25,530 bases of DNA from Amphimedon queenslandica (lineage: Eukaryota > Porifera > Demospongiae > Haplosclerida > Niphatidae), in NCBI RefSeq assembly GCF_000090795.2, contig NW_003546269.1:340237-365766 (forward strand), given 5' to 3'. Positions 11,201 to 21,626 of the stretch are shown here, one piece after another. Within the stretch, counting starts at the first letter, position 1. Each line of letters begins with the position of its first letter. The notes beneath the pieces were generated by a model, which made no database searches, was not told where the DNA came from, and worked only from the letters and a program-made list of their open reading frames with translations. The translations under genes and the position numbers were made by a program.

Positions 11201-13531
11201 ATACAATATAAAAACATTTATGTGTATCAGAAAACATTATAAAAATGAAGAATTCTCTCCTAGTCATTTTTGGCAAAATTTGGTTTGAGACCCTATACTA
11301 TAGTACAGGGACTTTGACCTGATTTTTGAGTAACTTTAAAAATTCGTAAAAAATCCAAATTTGATTGGAATCAACTCAAACTTGCTACGCAATATAAGGA
11401 CATGTATATGTATTAGAAAAAATCATAAAAATGATGAATTCTCTCCTAGTCATTTTTGGCAAAATACCCTATACTATATATAGTACAGGGTACTTTGTCA
11501 TTTGTCAGGTCACTTTTCTTTAAAATATCTTCTGTACTTTTAATTAGCACATGCACTTTTAATTCTACTGTCTCCTTTTTTTCTTTTAAAGGTTAATTCG
11601 AGTCTCACAACATACATAACTACAAGTACACTGACAATATCCAGTACCAGTACACATGACAGTGGTAGCATTGAATGCATAGCTGCTTCCTTCTCCTCCT
11701 CTAATGACATCATCATTCAGTCTGACAGCATCCAGCTAGCTATACTAGGTAAAAATTGTAAAAAAACTCTTGATTTTTCTGTTTATTTTTTTATATAATA
11801 TTTCATTGTACACAATGCAAATTTTCTAATGTGGTTTTTTTCTCTTTCCTCTTTTAGCTCCCTTTGTTGCTGTACCTTCACTGTCTGTCAATCAAAATGG
11901 TGGATTGTCCCTTTCCATTGATTTCCCTTCTGTAGTACCAGTCTTGTTTTCTTTAAACATACGGTAAACAAAAATATAAAAAAACAAACTTCCATGCAAT
12001 TGCATTCATTTTAATTTTATCTTCTCTCCTATACTCATGCAGTTATGTCAGTACAGTGGATACTAATAACAATTATGAGACAACTCTCTCATCAGTTTCA
12101 TTTAGTAATATCGGCTCTATCACTAGCTACAACATACCTACTGATAAAATGCCCACTTTCACATCTTTCAGAGCACAAGTTGCAGTCAGTGCTTTCAAAT
12201 ATAATGGGCAATACAGTGGACTATCTAATGCTGGTAAGCATTTAGCAATTATAAAGTCAAATTTGATATTAATATTCTAGAAAGCTTTAATTAATATCTT
12301 CCCATATGCCCTTTAATAAACAATAATAATAATGAACTCTCTCTTCTCCTTATTGACACTCTGTTATTGTATACTTTGCTCCTGTGAAGTTGGTTTTTCT
12401 AAACTTTTCCCATAATAATAATAATAATAGCTATAACAATAATAATGACGATAAACAGCTGCTGTTAAGTTGAATTTTCATTTTCTTCATCATAATAATA
12501 TTAATAAGAATAACAACCACATTTTCGTTATTATCAATAAATTATTTTTCTTGCAGTTTCACTCGATCTCCCCACCACTTCTTCTACATCATCAACTCCA
12601 ATAATAACAACAGAATCAAGTACTTCAAACGATGACTGCTCTTGCGACAGCCCTACCTCGCTATACGTAGTGATAGCCGTCCTCGTGATTGTACTGAGTA
12701 TGCTTTTCGTATGCATGATGATGGTGATATTGATGCTGTCATGCAAGAACAGGGCAGTCTCACATGATCCACGAATATTGGGCTATCAAGACGAGGGAAG
12801 AAACTCTGATTTGAGTAAGGAGCTATACTACATATATGTGTGTATCATATATAGTATACTAGTAGGTCGCATATACAGAATATAGGACCTGAGGTTTGTG
12901 TTCGAGGATGTGATATAGCCCAAGGGCTATATCACATCCAAGGACACAAACCAAAGGTCCTATATTCTGTATATAAGACCGTTCTAGTATACTATATATG
13001 CTATATTGCATAATGATGACAGCATTTCTGCATGGCAGGTCTATATACAAAATATAGAACCCACTACATCAAAGGAATGAGTGTGAATCATTCTATTGAT
13101 GATTATTAGTGTTGTTAATTTATGATTATTATTACTTTTACCAGATCCAATCTATTCCGAAGTAAAGACTGACTCTAAGAAAGATACCTTGCACACTTGT
13201 ACCTGCTCAGGTAGTACTTGTAAAACTATCCACACATTCATCAAATCATTACAGTTATAGATAGCTAATTTTTGTAGCTACATTCTGGTCATTATCGTTA
13301 TTTTTGATTGTAGGTATTTGTACTTGCAATGAAAGTAGATATAGAAGTCATCCTGGTAGTTTGCCAAGTAAGTTCAAACTTATGCTTCTTTTAAAATTCC
13401 ACTCTCTCTGTCTCTCACTAACCCACTTAGTGTCCTCTCTAAATGGTTCAATTCGTTCTAAGGATCTTAAATCGAGCAAAGAACTTGAAAAAGAACACAA
13501 TCTAAATGAAGAACAAAAGAATACAGAAAAA

Positions 13532-13573
<42 letters not shown>

Positions 13574-14235
13574 GGAGAGAGAGAGAGAGAGAGTGAGGGG
13601 GAGAGGTAAGCTGCATGCCAGTTGCATTTAGTCATACTATGACAGTGAAATCATTTTGTCAAGCTGTCTTGTCTAAATGCATCATTGCTTCCTATTCAAA
13701 GTTCATGGGTCACAGTTATTGTTATTATAATTATATATAGACTATATATACCCAAAACCCATTCATTCTCATTTTTAAAGGTCCTACAGTTATGGAAGAC
13801 AAAGACTCGGAATCCAAGACAAAGGACGAGACTCACAGAGACACAGCAGCCACACCTCCTTCTGACTCTGTTCTAACCATGCATTCTCTGGAAAATTCTC
13901 TAAAGAAAATTGGAGCTTCGGATTTACAATTGACAGACGTACCTGCTACTTCAGACGATGTTTCTAATAAACTTCCTGAGACTCCAACCACAACAAGACC
14001 ACCTTCTTCCTTAAGTTCAGACGAGACTAAAGAAGAGACAGAGACGAACACGATTAGTGTACAGACTAGCCTGAGAATGTTCCAACCAAACGTTCCCCTT
14101 CAACCGAGTCATTTCCCTAGTTACTCGGAGATCTCAAAAGAAACAGAAGGAGGCAGTAAAGAAAAGGATTACCCTGTATCTCCCACCAGCTCAGATGAAT
14201 TATCAGAATGGGACATTATAAATCCACAATCATAG
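8273..14235 (+). CDS. Transmembrane receptor: signal peptide, three Ig domains, FN3-like domain, TM, long Ser/Thr-rich tail
   Basis: Exons, in continuous frame: 8273-8654, 9711-10034, 10267-10427, 11592-11748, 11858-11963, 12043-12233, 12557-12814, 13145-13210, 13314-13367, 13431-13532, 13781-14235 (about 751 residues). Ig and FN3 ectodomains with one TM usually mean cell-surface adhesion or recognition. A hydrophobic leader follows MGILSLC; an internal ATG at 8303 is an alternative start. Ig1 (first exon) closes with GVYTC; Ig2 (second exon) has WW after its first Cys and SGYYC; Ig3 is split by a phase-0 intron, with KWL and SGSIEC. Exons 5-6 encode an FN3-like domain. Exon 7 holds a Thr/Ser stalk, a CSC pair and the TM (YVVIAVLVIVLSMLFV). 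The tail is assembled from tiny exons with CTC motifs, then an acidic Ser/Thr region with YSEV and YSEI tyrosine motifs. These resemble SH2-docking sites but lack a classical ITIM -2 residue. No close named homolog recognised. Confidence 0.85.
8655..9710 (+). other. Long first intron of the Ig/FN3 receptor gene
   Basis: About 1.06 kb, AT-rich, without convincing ORF or family repeat. It contains a short (AT)n tract near 9252-9267 and an imperfect inverted pair around GCTATTTATTGCAATAGC at about 9001. It ends in a CT tract and acceptor TACAG (9710). Confidence 0.6.
10870..11500. repeat. Intronic tandem repeat array C, about 180-186-bp period, with palindromic core
   Basis: Three to four units of the same family as array B, inside the receptor intron 10428-11591. 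Cores: a degenerate CCCTGTACTATATTACATGG at 10917; a perfect 20-bp palindrome at 11105-11124; variants at 11291-11310 and 11467-11490. Units share GGAATCAACTCAAACTTGCT and AATTCTCTCCTAGTCATTTT. Confidence 0.9.
12846..13000. mobile_element. Foldback element of about 155 bp with arms of about 75 bp
   Basis: Nearly the whole segment is one inverted repeat. The left arm begins CATATATAGTATACTAG and the right arm ends CTAGTATACTATATATG. The centre folds as GATATAGCCC / GGGCTATATC around an AA loop (about 12921-12922). Mismatches and one or two indels occur in the middle of the arms. It lies in the receptor intron 12815-13144. No target duplication could be fixed because the flanks are AT-rich. Confidence 0.8.
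13533..13606. repeat. GA microsatellite directly at a splice donor
   Basis: The intron after the receptor exon 13431-13532 begins GTGAGAGAGAGA and continues as (GA)n with GGGAGAGA interruptions to about 13606. The donor itself is therefore part of the repeat. Confidence 0.9.
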
Positions 14236-14254
14236 TTTACGCATTAATGATTAT

Positions 14255-14260
14255 AATAAA
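14255..14260 (+). terminator. Polyadenylation signal AATAAA of the Ig/FN3 receptor gene
   Basis: AATAAA lies 20 bases after the TAG stop at 14233-14235. It is a canonical hexamer, though unusually close to the stop. Confidence 0.55.
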
Positions 14261-14771
14261 TGCATTTTTGCACAGCACTCTTCATTTACACTCTTACATT
14301 ATGCACCAATTCCATGCATGCACAAAGCACCATCAAGCGTCAGTATTATCATGTATTCTTGGTATTATTTTGTTGAAATTTTAAATATTTTTGTCGCATT
14401 CATATTATCGTCTGAATTATTGTATATTTGCTTGAATCTTGTACCTTTTTTGAGTGCATCATTGGAAAGAGATATATATTATTAATTATTATTATTTATT
14501 ATTAAATTTTTTATATCTATAATTCTTGTCAAATGTATTATATATTATTTGTATTTTTGTCATTGTGTTTGAAAAGAATCATTACTTGAAGTCTATAAAA
14601 TAGCATGTCCCTTTGCTTGTAGTGATGTCATTTCCTTGCGGGGATTGCCTTCCTGATTTATTAAAACTGCTCAAAGAAAATAAATTAGATTTATGATCCC
14701 TCTGGGAGTTTGTGGCTACTATAAATTATTATTATTGTTTGCAGCTCGTTCTTCTCACTTCTCCTGCTGCT
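14261..14771. other. Intergenic, AT-rich, nothing recognised
   Basis: Between the Ig/FN3 receptor and the next receptor. No gene-like ORF, repeat family or RNA gene seen. An in-frame ATG at 14712 could extend the next gene, but that region ends with a TTGCAG-like acceptor (14738-14743) and may be a 5' UTR intron. Confidence 0.5.
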
Positions 14772-17633
14772 ATGACTCTCAGGCTTTCCCTCTTACCTTT
14801 TCTTCTTCTCACCTTCCCCTCGCTGCTGCACTCAGTCATTGGTTCACACTATGGAGTTTTTCCTTCAAGGACTGAAAACCTTTACACACTCCGTTGTCGT
14901 ATAGGTGGTTTGATTGAACCTCAAGATGGTATAGAGTGGCTCTTTAACGGTTCTGACTACAGGAATCATACCCCTTGTTTCGCTGGAGCTGTTGCAACTG
15001 GAAACAGAATCACTTTTAGCCACTCATCAGACTGTGATGGCTATATTCAATGTGGCAATAGCACAGAATATTCTCTTCCTGTGCAACTCCAGGGTAAGAC
15101 ATTACTTTTGAAATTGTTAAATTTACATTTATTTTGCAGCTGAGCCAGAGCACTCTTCTTTCTATCGACAGGGGCAGATAAATATTGTGAGGCCTCAGGG
15201 ATCTTCTGTCACGCTCCCTTGCAATGTCATTGTGTCTGCTATAGATGGGCTCAATGTGAGATGGATAAAGAATGCAGGGGGTACCAATGAGATGGAACTT
15301 ATGTCGCTTAATGAAGACTATTCCGTCACTTTGACCAACTTGGAACCCACCTCCTCATCAATATGTAAGAAATGGAAAAAACTTGTAAATAGTCTTTTCG
15401 AAATTACCACTTGTTTTTGATATCTTAATTGCACTTTAGCAAATTGAGGCATGAAAAAAATACTTTGTACAAAACTAACTCAAAAAAAAGGAAGTGGTCT
15501 TATAACTTGTTTTCGGCACCTTGTTTACACTTTAAAGTGTAAAATGACGTGTGAAAAAGCTTGTAAAAATTTATTTTAATTGACTTTAGCTTCCCATTGC
15601 TCACTCTAATGAATAATTAAGTGTTAACATTATCATCGTAGTCTAATTATGATTAAGGGTCTAATCGTATCATCATTAGAGTAGAGTTTGTTATTAATTC
15701 GAAGTGTTCATTTGTCACATAACTGGCTTATGTTTGTTGTTTGTTTTCATCCTGACTCATGACCCCATGGACTTTCAATATGAGTTTAAAAATTGGGGAC
15801 TGTTGGTTGTCCCCCATTCTTGCAGCTATTGCCATAAAAAGTGTCATAATTATGCAAGTCATGAATCAAAAGTCCCTGCTAACGATATTTAAATGCTTTA
15901 TCCTCAAATGGCTAATTGCTCTACGTGTGTGCATATACCAGGTACATGTGCTTACGTAGTTCTTACAACTGATGGATCTGTTACTATAACCTGATCCTTA
16001 TCATTATTATTTAGTTTACAGATGTGATGTCATTACTGATAGTGGAGTATTTCAAGGTCAAGTATTTTCTCTCAGAGTAGTGCCCTATAGTAAGTGATAA
16101 ATAGGAGAGAGGAGATAAATATAGCCCTTAGTCTTTAGCCAAATTTAAATGATTCTTTAATGTGTAGGTCCTCCAAATATAACTAGTATTGAAGCCAGCA
16201 ATGATGACGAAGATGAAATAGAAATCGTTCTCAGTGCCAGTGGAACAAGTCTTAATTTCTCTTGGTTACTTGATGGAATGGAACTTAAGGATGACAACGG
16301 CAACGTCAAAATTGAAACCGAAATCAGAAATGGAGGTAGCAAGAGCACACTAGAGCTGTCTCGTAGAATGATTACTCGTGCCAGAAACCTCACAGGGATT
16401 GCTAGCAATATCGACACAACCAATAGCAGTGATTTAAGAGGCATGATATCTGAAGTTATGAGGAATAGAAGTGACAGTGTTCAACTATGGCTATATCCTG
16501 GTAAGTCTCCTGTTTTCTATAATAGCTATAGAGAACATTGAAAAGGAGAGAAATCTCCTTTTTATATTTTTCTGATGCATATATATGTACTTATGTTGTG
16601 TAGAAAGTTTGAGCTGATTTTAATCAAGTTTAAATTATTATGAATTTTCAAAGTTACTCAAAAATTGTGCCAAAGTCCCTGTACTACAGAGTCTTTGCAC
16701 AAAAAATGACTAGGAGAAAATTCTCCATTATAAGTTTTGAGCCATAATACTAACTTCTTACAACTGTTGTAGAGGCATACTGTAACAGAATCCACATAAA
16801 GTACCTAATATTTGCAAACCAGGCAATACAGGCATGTGTGTATGCAACACTGCAGTAGCTATCATAATTATCTTTGCCTTTGGTTGTAATTAGAGTAACC
16901 ACAAAGCCTATCAAAGGAATATTTCATTGTAAGATGTTTAATAAATTATTATTCTTTTGCTGTAGCTGTAACTCCTTTTCCTACTCAAACTACTACTCCC
17001 TCGTCTGGGTCTGGTTCTGTTTGTGAGCAAAAGGCTAATGTCTATATGGCTCTCTTTATTGCTAGCATTGTAGCAGTTTTCCTCTTGATTCTGGGTATTG
17101 CTGCTATGAGCGTTATTCTGTACTACAAGTCACATTGTAACGGGGACAACAACAATAATAATGAATATGATGTTCAGCAGTGCCCAAACTGCAAGGGAGG
17201 CTTTACCGTAGAACAAAGACAATCAGTGACTTCGTTTGTATTGAAACTGACTGGTTTCATTGGTGAAATTGGATCTCAGAACTACACTTCTGAAGAAGTA
17301 AAGTCCCTATCACTCAAAATCACGCGCTTCCTATCACAAGTAACAGAAGAGCACAAGACACCAGAGCGTCAAGTAAAGTTGGATGGCTCATCTGAGGAGA
17401 TACAGGTATTTGATAGCTCTCACAACCACTCTTCTTCTGTTCATTATCATCATCATCATCAATATGAAGAGATTAGACCAGCTGAGCTTAAGCTTGTGAA
17501 TAAGCTAGGAGAAAGAAATACCAGTGTCACTATGATGGAGGAGGATGTCTTTATCAAGAATATGTTTGATGGGATAGATCTTGAAACTGTATGCAAGGCT
17601 ATGTCTGCATTATCTTCTAATGAATGTACATAA
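14772..17633 (+). CDS. Ig-superfamily receptor 1 of the tandem cluster (diverged member)
   Basis: Exons: 14772-15093, 15140-15364, 16015-16089, 16168-16500, 16966-17633 (about 540 residues). ATG 14772 is preferred because it starts directly with a signal peptide (MTLRLSLLPFLLLTF); ATG 14712 would add 20 residues. Domain 1 ends in CDGYIQCGN, matching the CDGFFSCG motif of the three genes downstream. Domain 2 is a V/I-type Ig (TLPC, VRW, YRC) split by an intron just before its second Cys, unlike its paralogs. Domain 3 (16168-16500) resembles their third domain (SLNFSWLLDG) and lacks the Cys pair. A Thr/Ser stalk and TM (about 17044-17130) follow. The tail has CPNC at the start of the shared helical module, a poly-His run and YEEI, a Src-family SH2-type motif. 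Function is inferred only: surface recognition or adhesion. Confidence 0.85.
15365..16014 (+). other. Intron splitting the second Ig domain of cluster receptor 1
   Basis: 650 bp, AT-rich. It holds a 20-bp perfect palindrome TTTACACTTTAAAGTGTAAA at 15524-15543. Two overlapping ORFs near 15.70-15.96 kb have no recognisable domain and are probably chance. The three downstream paralogs have no intron at this place. Confidence 0.55.
16590..16740. repeat. Single inverted copy of the palindrome-repeat family
   Basis: Reverse-orientation matches to array C: AGAAAGTTTGAGCTGATTTT, AAAGTTACTCAAAAATTG, GTCCCTGTACTA, and ATGACTAGGAGAAAATTCTC. It lies in intron 16501-16965 of cluster receptor 1. Confidence 0.75.
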
Positions 17634-17656
17634 AAATGTTGCAGATAATACTTAAT

Positions 17657-17662
17657 ATTAAA
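17657..17662 (+). terminator. Possible polyadenylation signal ATTAAA
   Basis: A common variant hexamer 24 bases after the stop of cluster receptor 1 (TAA 17631-17633). Only about 220 bases remain before the next ATG. Confidence 0.4.
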
Positions 17663-17817
17663 GAAAATATCGAAGAATTTTATTTTTTTAGTGAGTGTAT
17701 AAGTACTTTCAATTGATTTGCAATGTTCTTAATATTAATTTATTAATTTTTTGTCATCAGCACCTCCAATGTTGACACTTATGTGAATGTAATTATTATA
17801 ATTATTGAGTTGTAAAA

Positions 17818-17829
17818 GACACGCCCAAA
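17818..17829 (+). promoter_or_regulatory. Shared upstream element GACACGCCCAAA (copy 1)
   Basis: An identical 12-mer precedes all three closely related receptors; here it ends 52 bases before ATG 17882. CACGCCC resembles a KLF/Sp-type GC/GT box, but binding is not shown by sequence alone. Confidence 0.5.
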
Positions 17830-17881
17830 TCCAATTAGACTCTAAGCTAGCAAGCTACTGCAGCAATTTGGATAAGGCGTT

Positions 17882-19724
17882 ATGATCTCCTTGCTTTTTC
17901 TCGCTTTGTTTTCTCTGTTCATCCAGAGGCACATTGTTTCTTCTCAGAGTACCCCGTACGAGATAAGATTTACTAGTCCTGCGCCTGGGGGCAATGCCAT
18001 AACTCTTCAATGCAGTGGTAAACATGGAACTCAAGTGGCTGGAGCCAGTTTCTACAGGAACGGTCAGAATATCGCCAACAGCAGTTGCTTCACAGCATAT
18101 CCTACGAGTAGCTCATCTGAACTGAGGATTGAGCTACAGTCCCAGGAATGTGACGGTTTTTTTAGTTGTGGCCTTAATGGAACACTCTCTATTCCTGCTG
18201 CATTTTACGGTACATGATTTAAAAGCATGCTTTCGCATGGCCATATGTTATAGTTTTTTTTTGCGGTTTTATGCACGAGTTTCAGTAACTTTTGTGCCTG
18301 TGTATGACTAATGCATGATTGGTTTGTACGATAGTAAAACTAATTGATACAAGAATGGAATGTGTAAATTTTGTAGTATTTTTGTGTAAACAATTAATCT
18401 CCGCATGATGATTTCCTTCATCTTCTAGCTTGCCCTCTTAGAAATAACTCTGATAGGACTATATCAGCGCAAGAAGGCGATAGTGTTTTTCTAACGTGTG
18501 ACTTTCCTCTCTCGCCGATCAATCCCTATCATACAACATGGATTAAAAACCGAGGCCGCAGCGATCAGACTACACTGCAGAATACATCAGTCCTCCAGGG
18601 ATACAATGTCACTGAGAATAATCCACAACACACAGAATATGTTTGCCAAATAAAGCCAGACAACCCTTGCCACAATGGATCCCCTTCGTTCACAGGGCCT
18701 TTTATTAATATTAGATTTATAGAAAGATTTGGTAAGTATAATATTATGATAATTACAGTGAGTGTATTTACTTTCAATATGCAATTCATTATTGTTATTT
18801 TGTATAGCGGTGCCAAAAATAACACAGGATCTTAATTACACAATGGATAACAATGGCGAAGGTGTTTTTAGTGTGACGTCCCGTGGTACTAATCTAACAC
18901 ACAAATGGTATAAGGATGGTGGATTGGTCAATAGTACTGGAGATAGTATATTAGAGATAAGTGATACTTCATTAAGAGTAAAGGAAGTCAATGGGTCACT
19001 GAGGATAGCGTATGTAGTATCTAATGTTGATTATGATAATACCTCACATTCGATGAGGCAAACTTTTGGGGTATACAGCAGAACCATAATTCAAAATTTT
19101 ACCGAAATTACAGCCTCGGAGAACTCAATGAGCATCATAAATGTAGCCATCCCAATGGGTATAGTCATTCTTATACTCTTCGTAATCTGCATTGGACTAT
19201 GCATCTGGATCTTTTGCTTAAAGCACAAAGATAAAAATGGTAGTAAACCTCAAGATGATTTCTCTCGACAGACCTCAAACCAGTCGGGACATAGTCAGAA
19301 CCTGACACAAGAAGGAGAGTGCCGGGATGGTTCAAATCCAGACTGCAAAAAATGTCAGTATGAAGAATCCATGAAGCCTAAGGAACGTTTGCTCCTATAT
19401 TCATCTAGATTGGTGGCGGACTGCGAAAAAAATAAGGATTTTCTAAAGCTTCTAAGGATGATGCTGGTTAATGCTCAAAATGAACGCAATTTTAATAAGA
19501 AGTGTGACACATTCTTCTCAAAAATGATCAGTGATATCAAACGTCTTATGGAAACAGCTGAGTCTCAAAGTAAAGATGGTGGCTCAAGCAGAGTCAATTG
19601 TGATGAAGGTAATTAATGTGCTTGAAAACTGTAATTATGCACAAATTTTATTTTTATTTCTACAGGTGATGATGTCTACAAGCAGTATGAGGAATTGCTT
19701 GAAATAGTTGATTCTTTGAAATAG
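17882..19724 (+). CDS. Ig-superfamily receptor 2 of the tandem cluster
   Basis: Exons: 17882-18209, 18429-18731, 18808-19608, 19666-19724, all introns phase 1 (about 496 residues). Signal peptide about 1-21 (MISLLFLALFSLF). Domain 1 to about residue 109 has LQC, SSC and CDGFFSCG. Domain 2 (about 110-210) is an Ig fold with FLTCDF, TTWIK and EYVCQI. Domain 3 (about 211-301) has THKWYKDGG and VSNVDYDNT but no Cys pair. TM about 321-348. The tail begins its helical module with CKKCQYEESMKP, continues with DFLKLLR and NKKCDTFF, and ends in a small exon with the amphipathic segment YEELLEIVDSLK. Many Asn-X-Ser/Thr sequons lie in the ectodomain. Its second exon is clearly diverged from those of the next two genes, whereas its first and third are close to the gene at 23142. 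Likely a surface recognition protein; ligand unknown. Confidence 0.88.
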
Positions 19725-19832
19725 TGTACATGTAATTGTTTTATTATAGTGTGTTGATTTTATAGCAGATTATTTAGAACCCTAGAACTGATCATTTCCG
19801 TAAGCAACAGTTCTATTATTGATGTTTATGTT

Positions 19833-19844
19833 GACACGCCCAAA
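19833..19844 (+). promoter_or_regulatory. Shared upstream element GACACGCCCAAA (copy 2)
   Basis: Same 12-mer as upstream of the genes at 17882 and 23142, here ending 30 bases before ATG 19875. It is preceded by GATGTTTAT, as in copy 3. Confidence 0.5.
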
Positions 19845-19874
19845 CTGATCGACTCGATCGATTGAGGATCGACT

Positions 19875-21436
19875 ATGGTGAAGTCCTTTCTTTCTCTCGC
19901 TTTATTCTCTCTGTTCATCCAGAGGCACATTGTTTCTTCTCAACCTAACGACGCGCCATACACCACAAGATTGTCTCATCTTGCACCTGCGGGTAATGCC
20001 ATAACTCTTCAATGTAAGAATAAATTTGGAGATGATCTGCCCGGAGCCAGTTTCTACAGGAATGGTCGGGATATCACCAACAGCAGTTGTTTGACAGCAT
20101 ATCCTACGAGTAGCTCATCTGAGCTGAGGGTTGAGCTACAGTCCCAGGAATGCGACGGGTTTTTTAGTTGTGGCCTTGGTGGAATCCTCTCAGTTTCTAC
20201 AGAATTTCATGGTAAGCTAACAGCTTCTTATGCATATTATTAATATGATACATTCAGCTTGTCCTGTAAAGAATGTTACAGGAGTCACAACAGTAGAGAT
20301 TGAAGAGGGATCAAGCGCCCTCTTAACCTGCAACTTTTTTCCTTCGCCCATTAAAAATTATACAACAACTTGGTTCATTGGTACTGGCAGTAATACAATG
20401 GAGATTCAAGACTCAACTACTGAACACCTTCAAAGCTACCTTTTACAAAAACCTGATCAGCCTAACAGTTACTTTTGTAAAATATGGATACAGTCATCTA
20501 CTAATTCGCGTTGCCAGGGTTCGTTATCTGTCAGTTCATTTGTAATTAAAGTTCAACTAAAGGAAAAATATGGTAATTAGTTGTGTATGAAAATAAAAAT
20601 TCATTTTACTATGGTATTTTAATTGTAGAAATGCCAACAATAACACAAGATCTTAACTACACAATGAATAACAATGGTGATGGTGGTGTTTTTACTGTGA
20701 CATCTCATGGTACTAATCTAATGCACAATTGGTATAAGAATGATCGATTGATCAACAATACTGGAAATGGCATATTAGAGATAAGTAATACTTCATTAAG
20801 AGTAAAGGAAGTCAATGGATCACTGAGGATAGCGTATGTAGTGTCTAATGTTGATTATGATAATACATCACATTCAATGAGGCAAACTTTTGGGGTATAT
20901 AGTTGTGTCTCATCTCCAACTCCTTGTGGAGTTACAGGAGATACAATGGAAATCATAATTAAAGTAGTTATACCAGTTATGGGTATAATTATCTTATTTC
21001 TTTTATTAATACTCTGCTTTTGTGGAGTTTGTGCTATTTATTTATGGAAAAAAAATAAAAGCTGCAATAAAATGGAGCAATTGGGTCATAATACAATAAG
21101 CCTGATGGTAGAGCAATGCAACACTAACAGAGATATTCTCAAATTACTCAGAAATGTCTTACATGAGGTCACAAATAAAGAGAAATGTAACAATGAATGC
21201 CGCAAAATCTGTCGCAAAATTTATACTATATTTTCATGCATAATGGAAGAAGAACCATGGGCAGCAGATGGAACACTAAAAACAGAAACTAGCAGCATAC
21301 CTCTATGTGCAAGTAAGCTAATATTTTACAACCATTATAGTGTAACGTATTTTTAGATGATGCCGATCAAAATCCTTATGCGGAATGCCAAGAAATAAAA
21401 GAACTTTTAGAAAAGATTCTTTCATGTTCTCAGTAA
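19875..21436 (+). CDS. Ig-superfamily receptor 3 of the tandem cluster
   Basis: Exons: 19875-20211, 20258-20572, 20629-21312, 21357-21436, all introns phase 1 and only 44-56 bp long (about 471 residues). Same plan as its neighbours: leader FLSLALFSLFIQRHIVSS, domain 1 with CDGFFSCG, domain 2 with LLTCNFF, TTWFIG and SYFCKI, and domain 3 with MHNWYKN. A TM follows (about 20965-21040). The tail keeps the second half of the helical module (DILKLLRNVL, NNECRKIC) but has lost the CxxC and YEESMKP start seen in the genes at 17882 and 23142. It is Cys-rich (KCNNECRKIC). The last exon ends KELLEKILSCSQ. The stop lies 190 bases from the stop of the convergent minus-strand gene. Confidence 0.88.
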
Positions 21437-21626
21437 AAAATTGGCTAAGACATTTTTTATTTTCGTGTGTATGACATAGCTTATTATTTTTAGTTTTTGG
21501 TTGCTTGCAGTTTTTAGTTTTTTAGTTAAAAATTATGTATAGTTTGTAGTAAAGCTATTAACTAAACATTAGTAAACAATAACAAGTGTAGTAAAAAAAC
21601 AAACAAAATATTTGACATGATAAAGT
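21437..21626. other. Convergent 3' intergenic spacer
   Basis: Only 190 bases separate the stops of two convergent genes, so their 3' UTRs probably overlap. It has TTTTTAGTTTTT-type repeats, which recur in the equivalent spacer after 24864. No clear AATAAA was found for the plus-strand gene. Confidence 0.5.

Noticed and set aside
13348..13635. Minus-strand Ser/Leu-rich ORF
   Set aside because: Driven by the GA microsatellite and opposite real receptor exons.
13144..14220. Classical ITIM motifs in the tail of the Ig/FN3 receptor
   Set aside because: YSEV and YSEI are present, but the -2 residue is Pro in both, which does not fit [SIVL]xYxx[ILV].
16157..16444. Minus-strand ORF opposite the third domain of the gene at 14772
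   Set aside because: Shadow of a well-supported plus-strand exon; no domain of its own.
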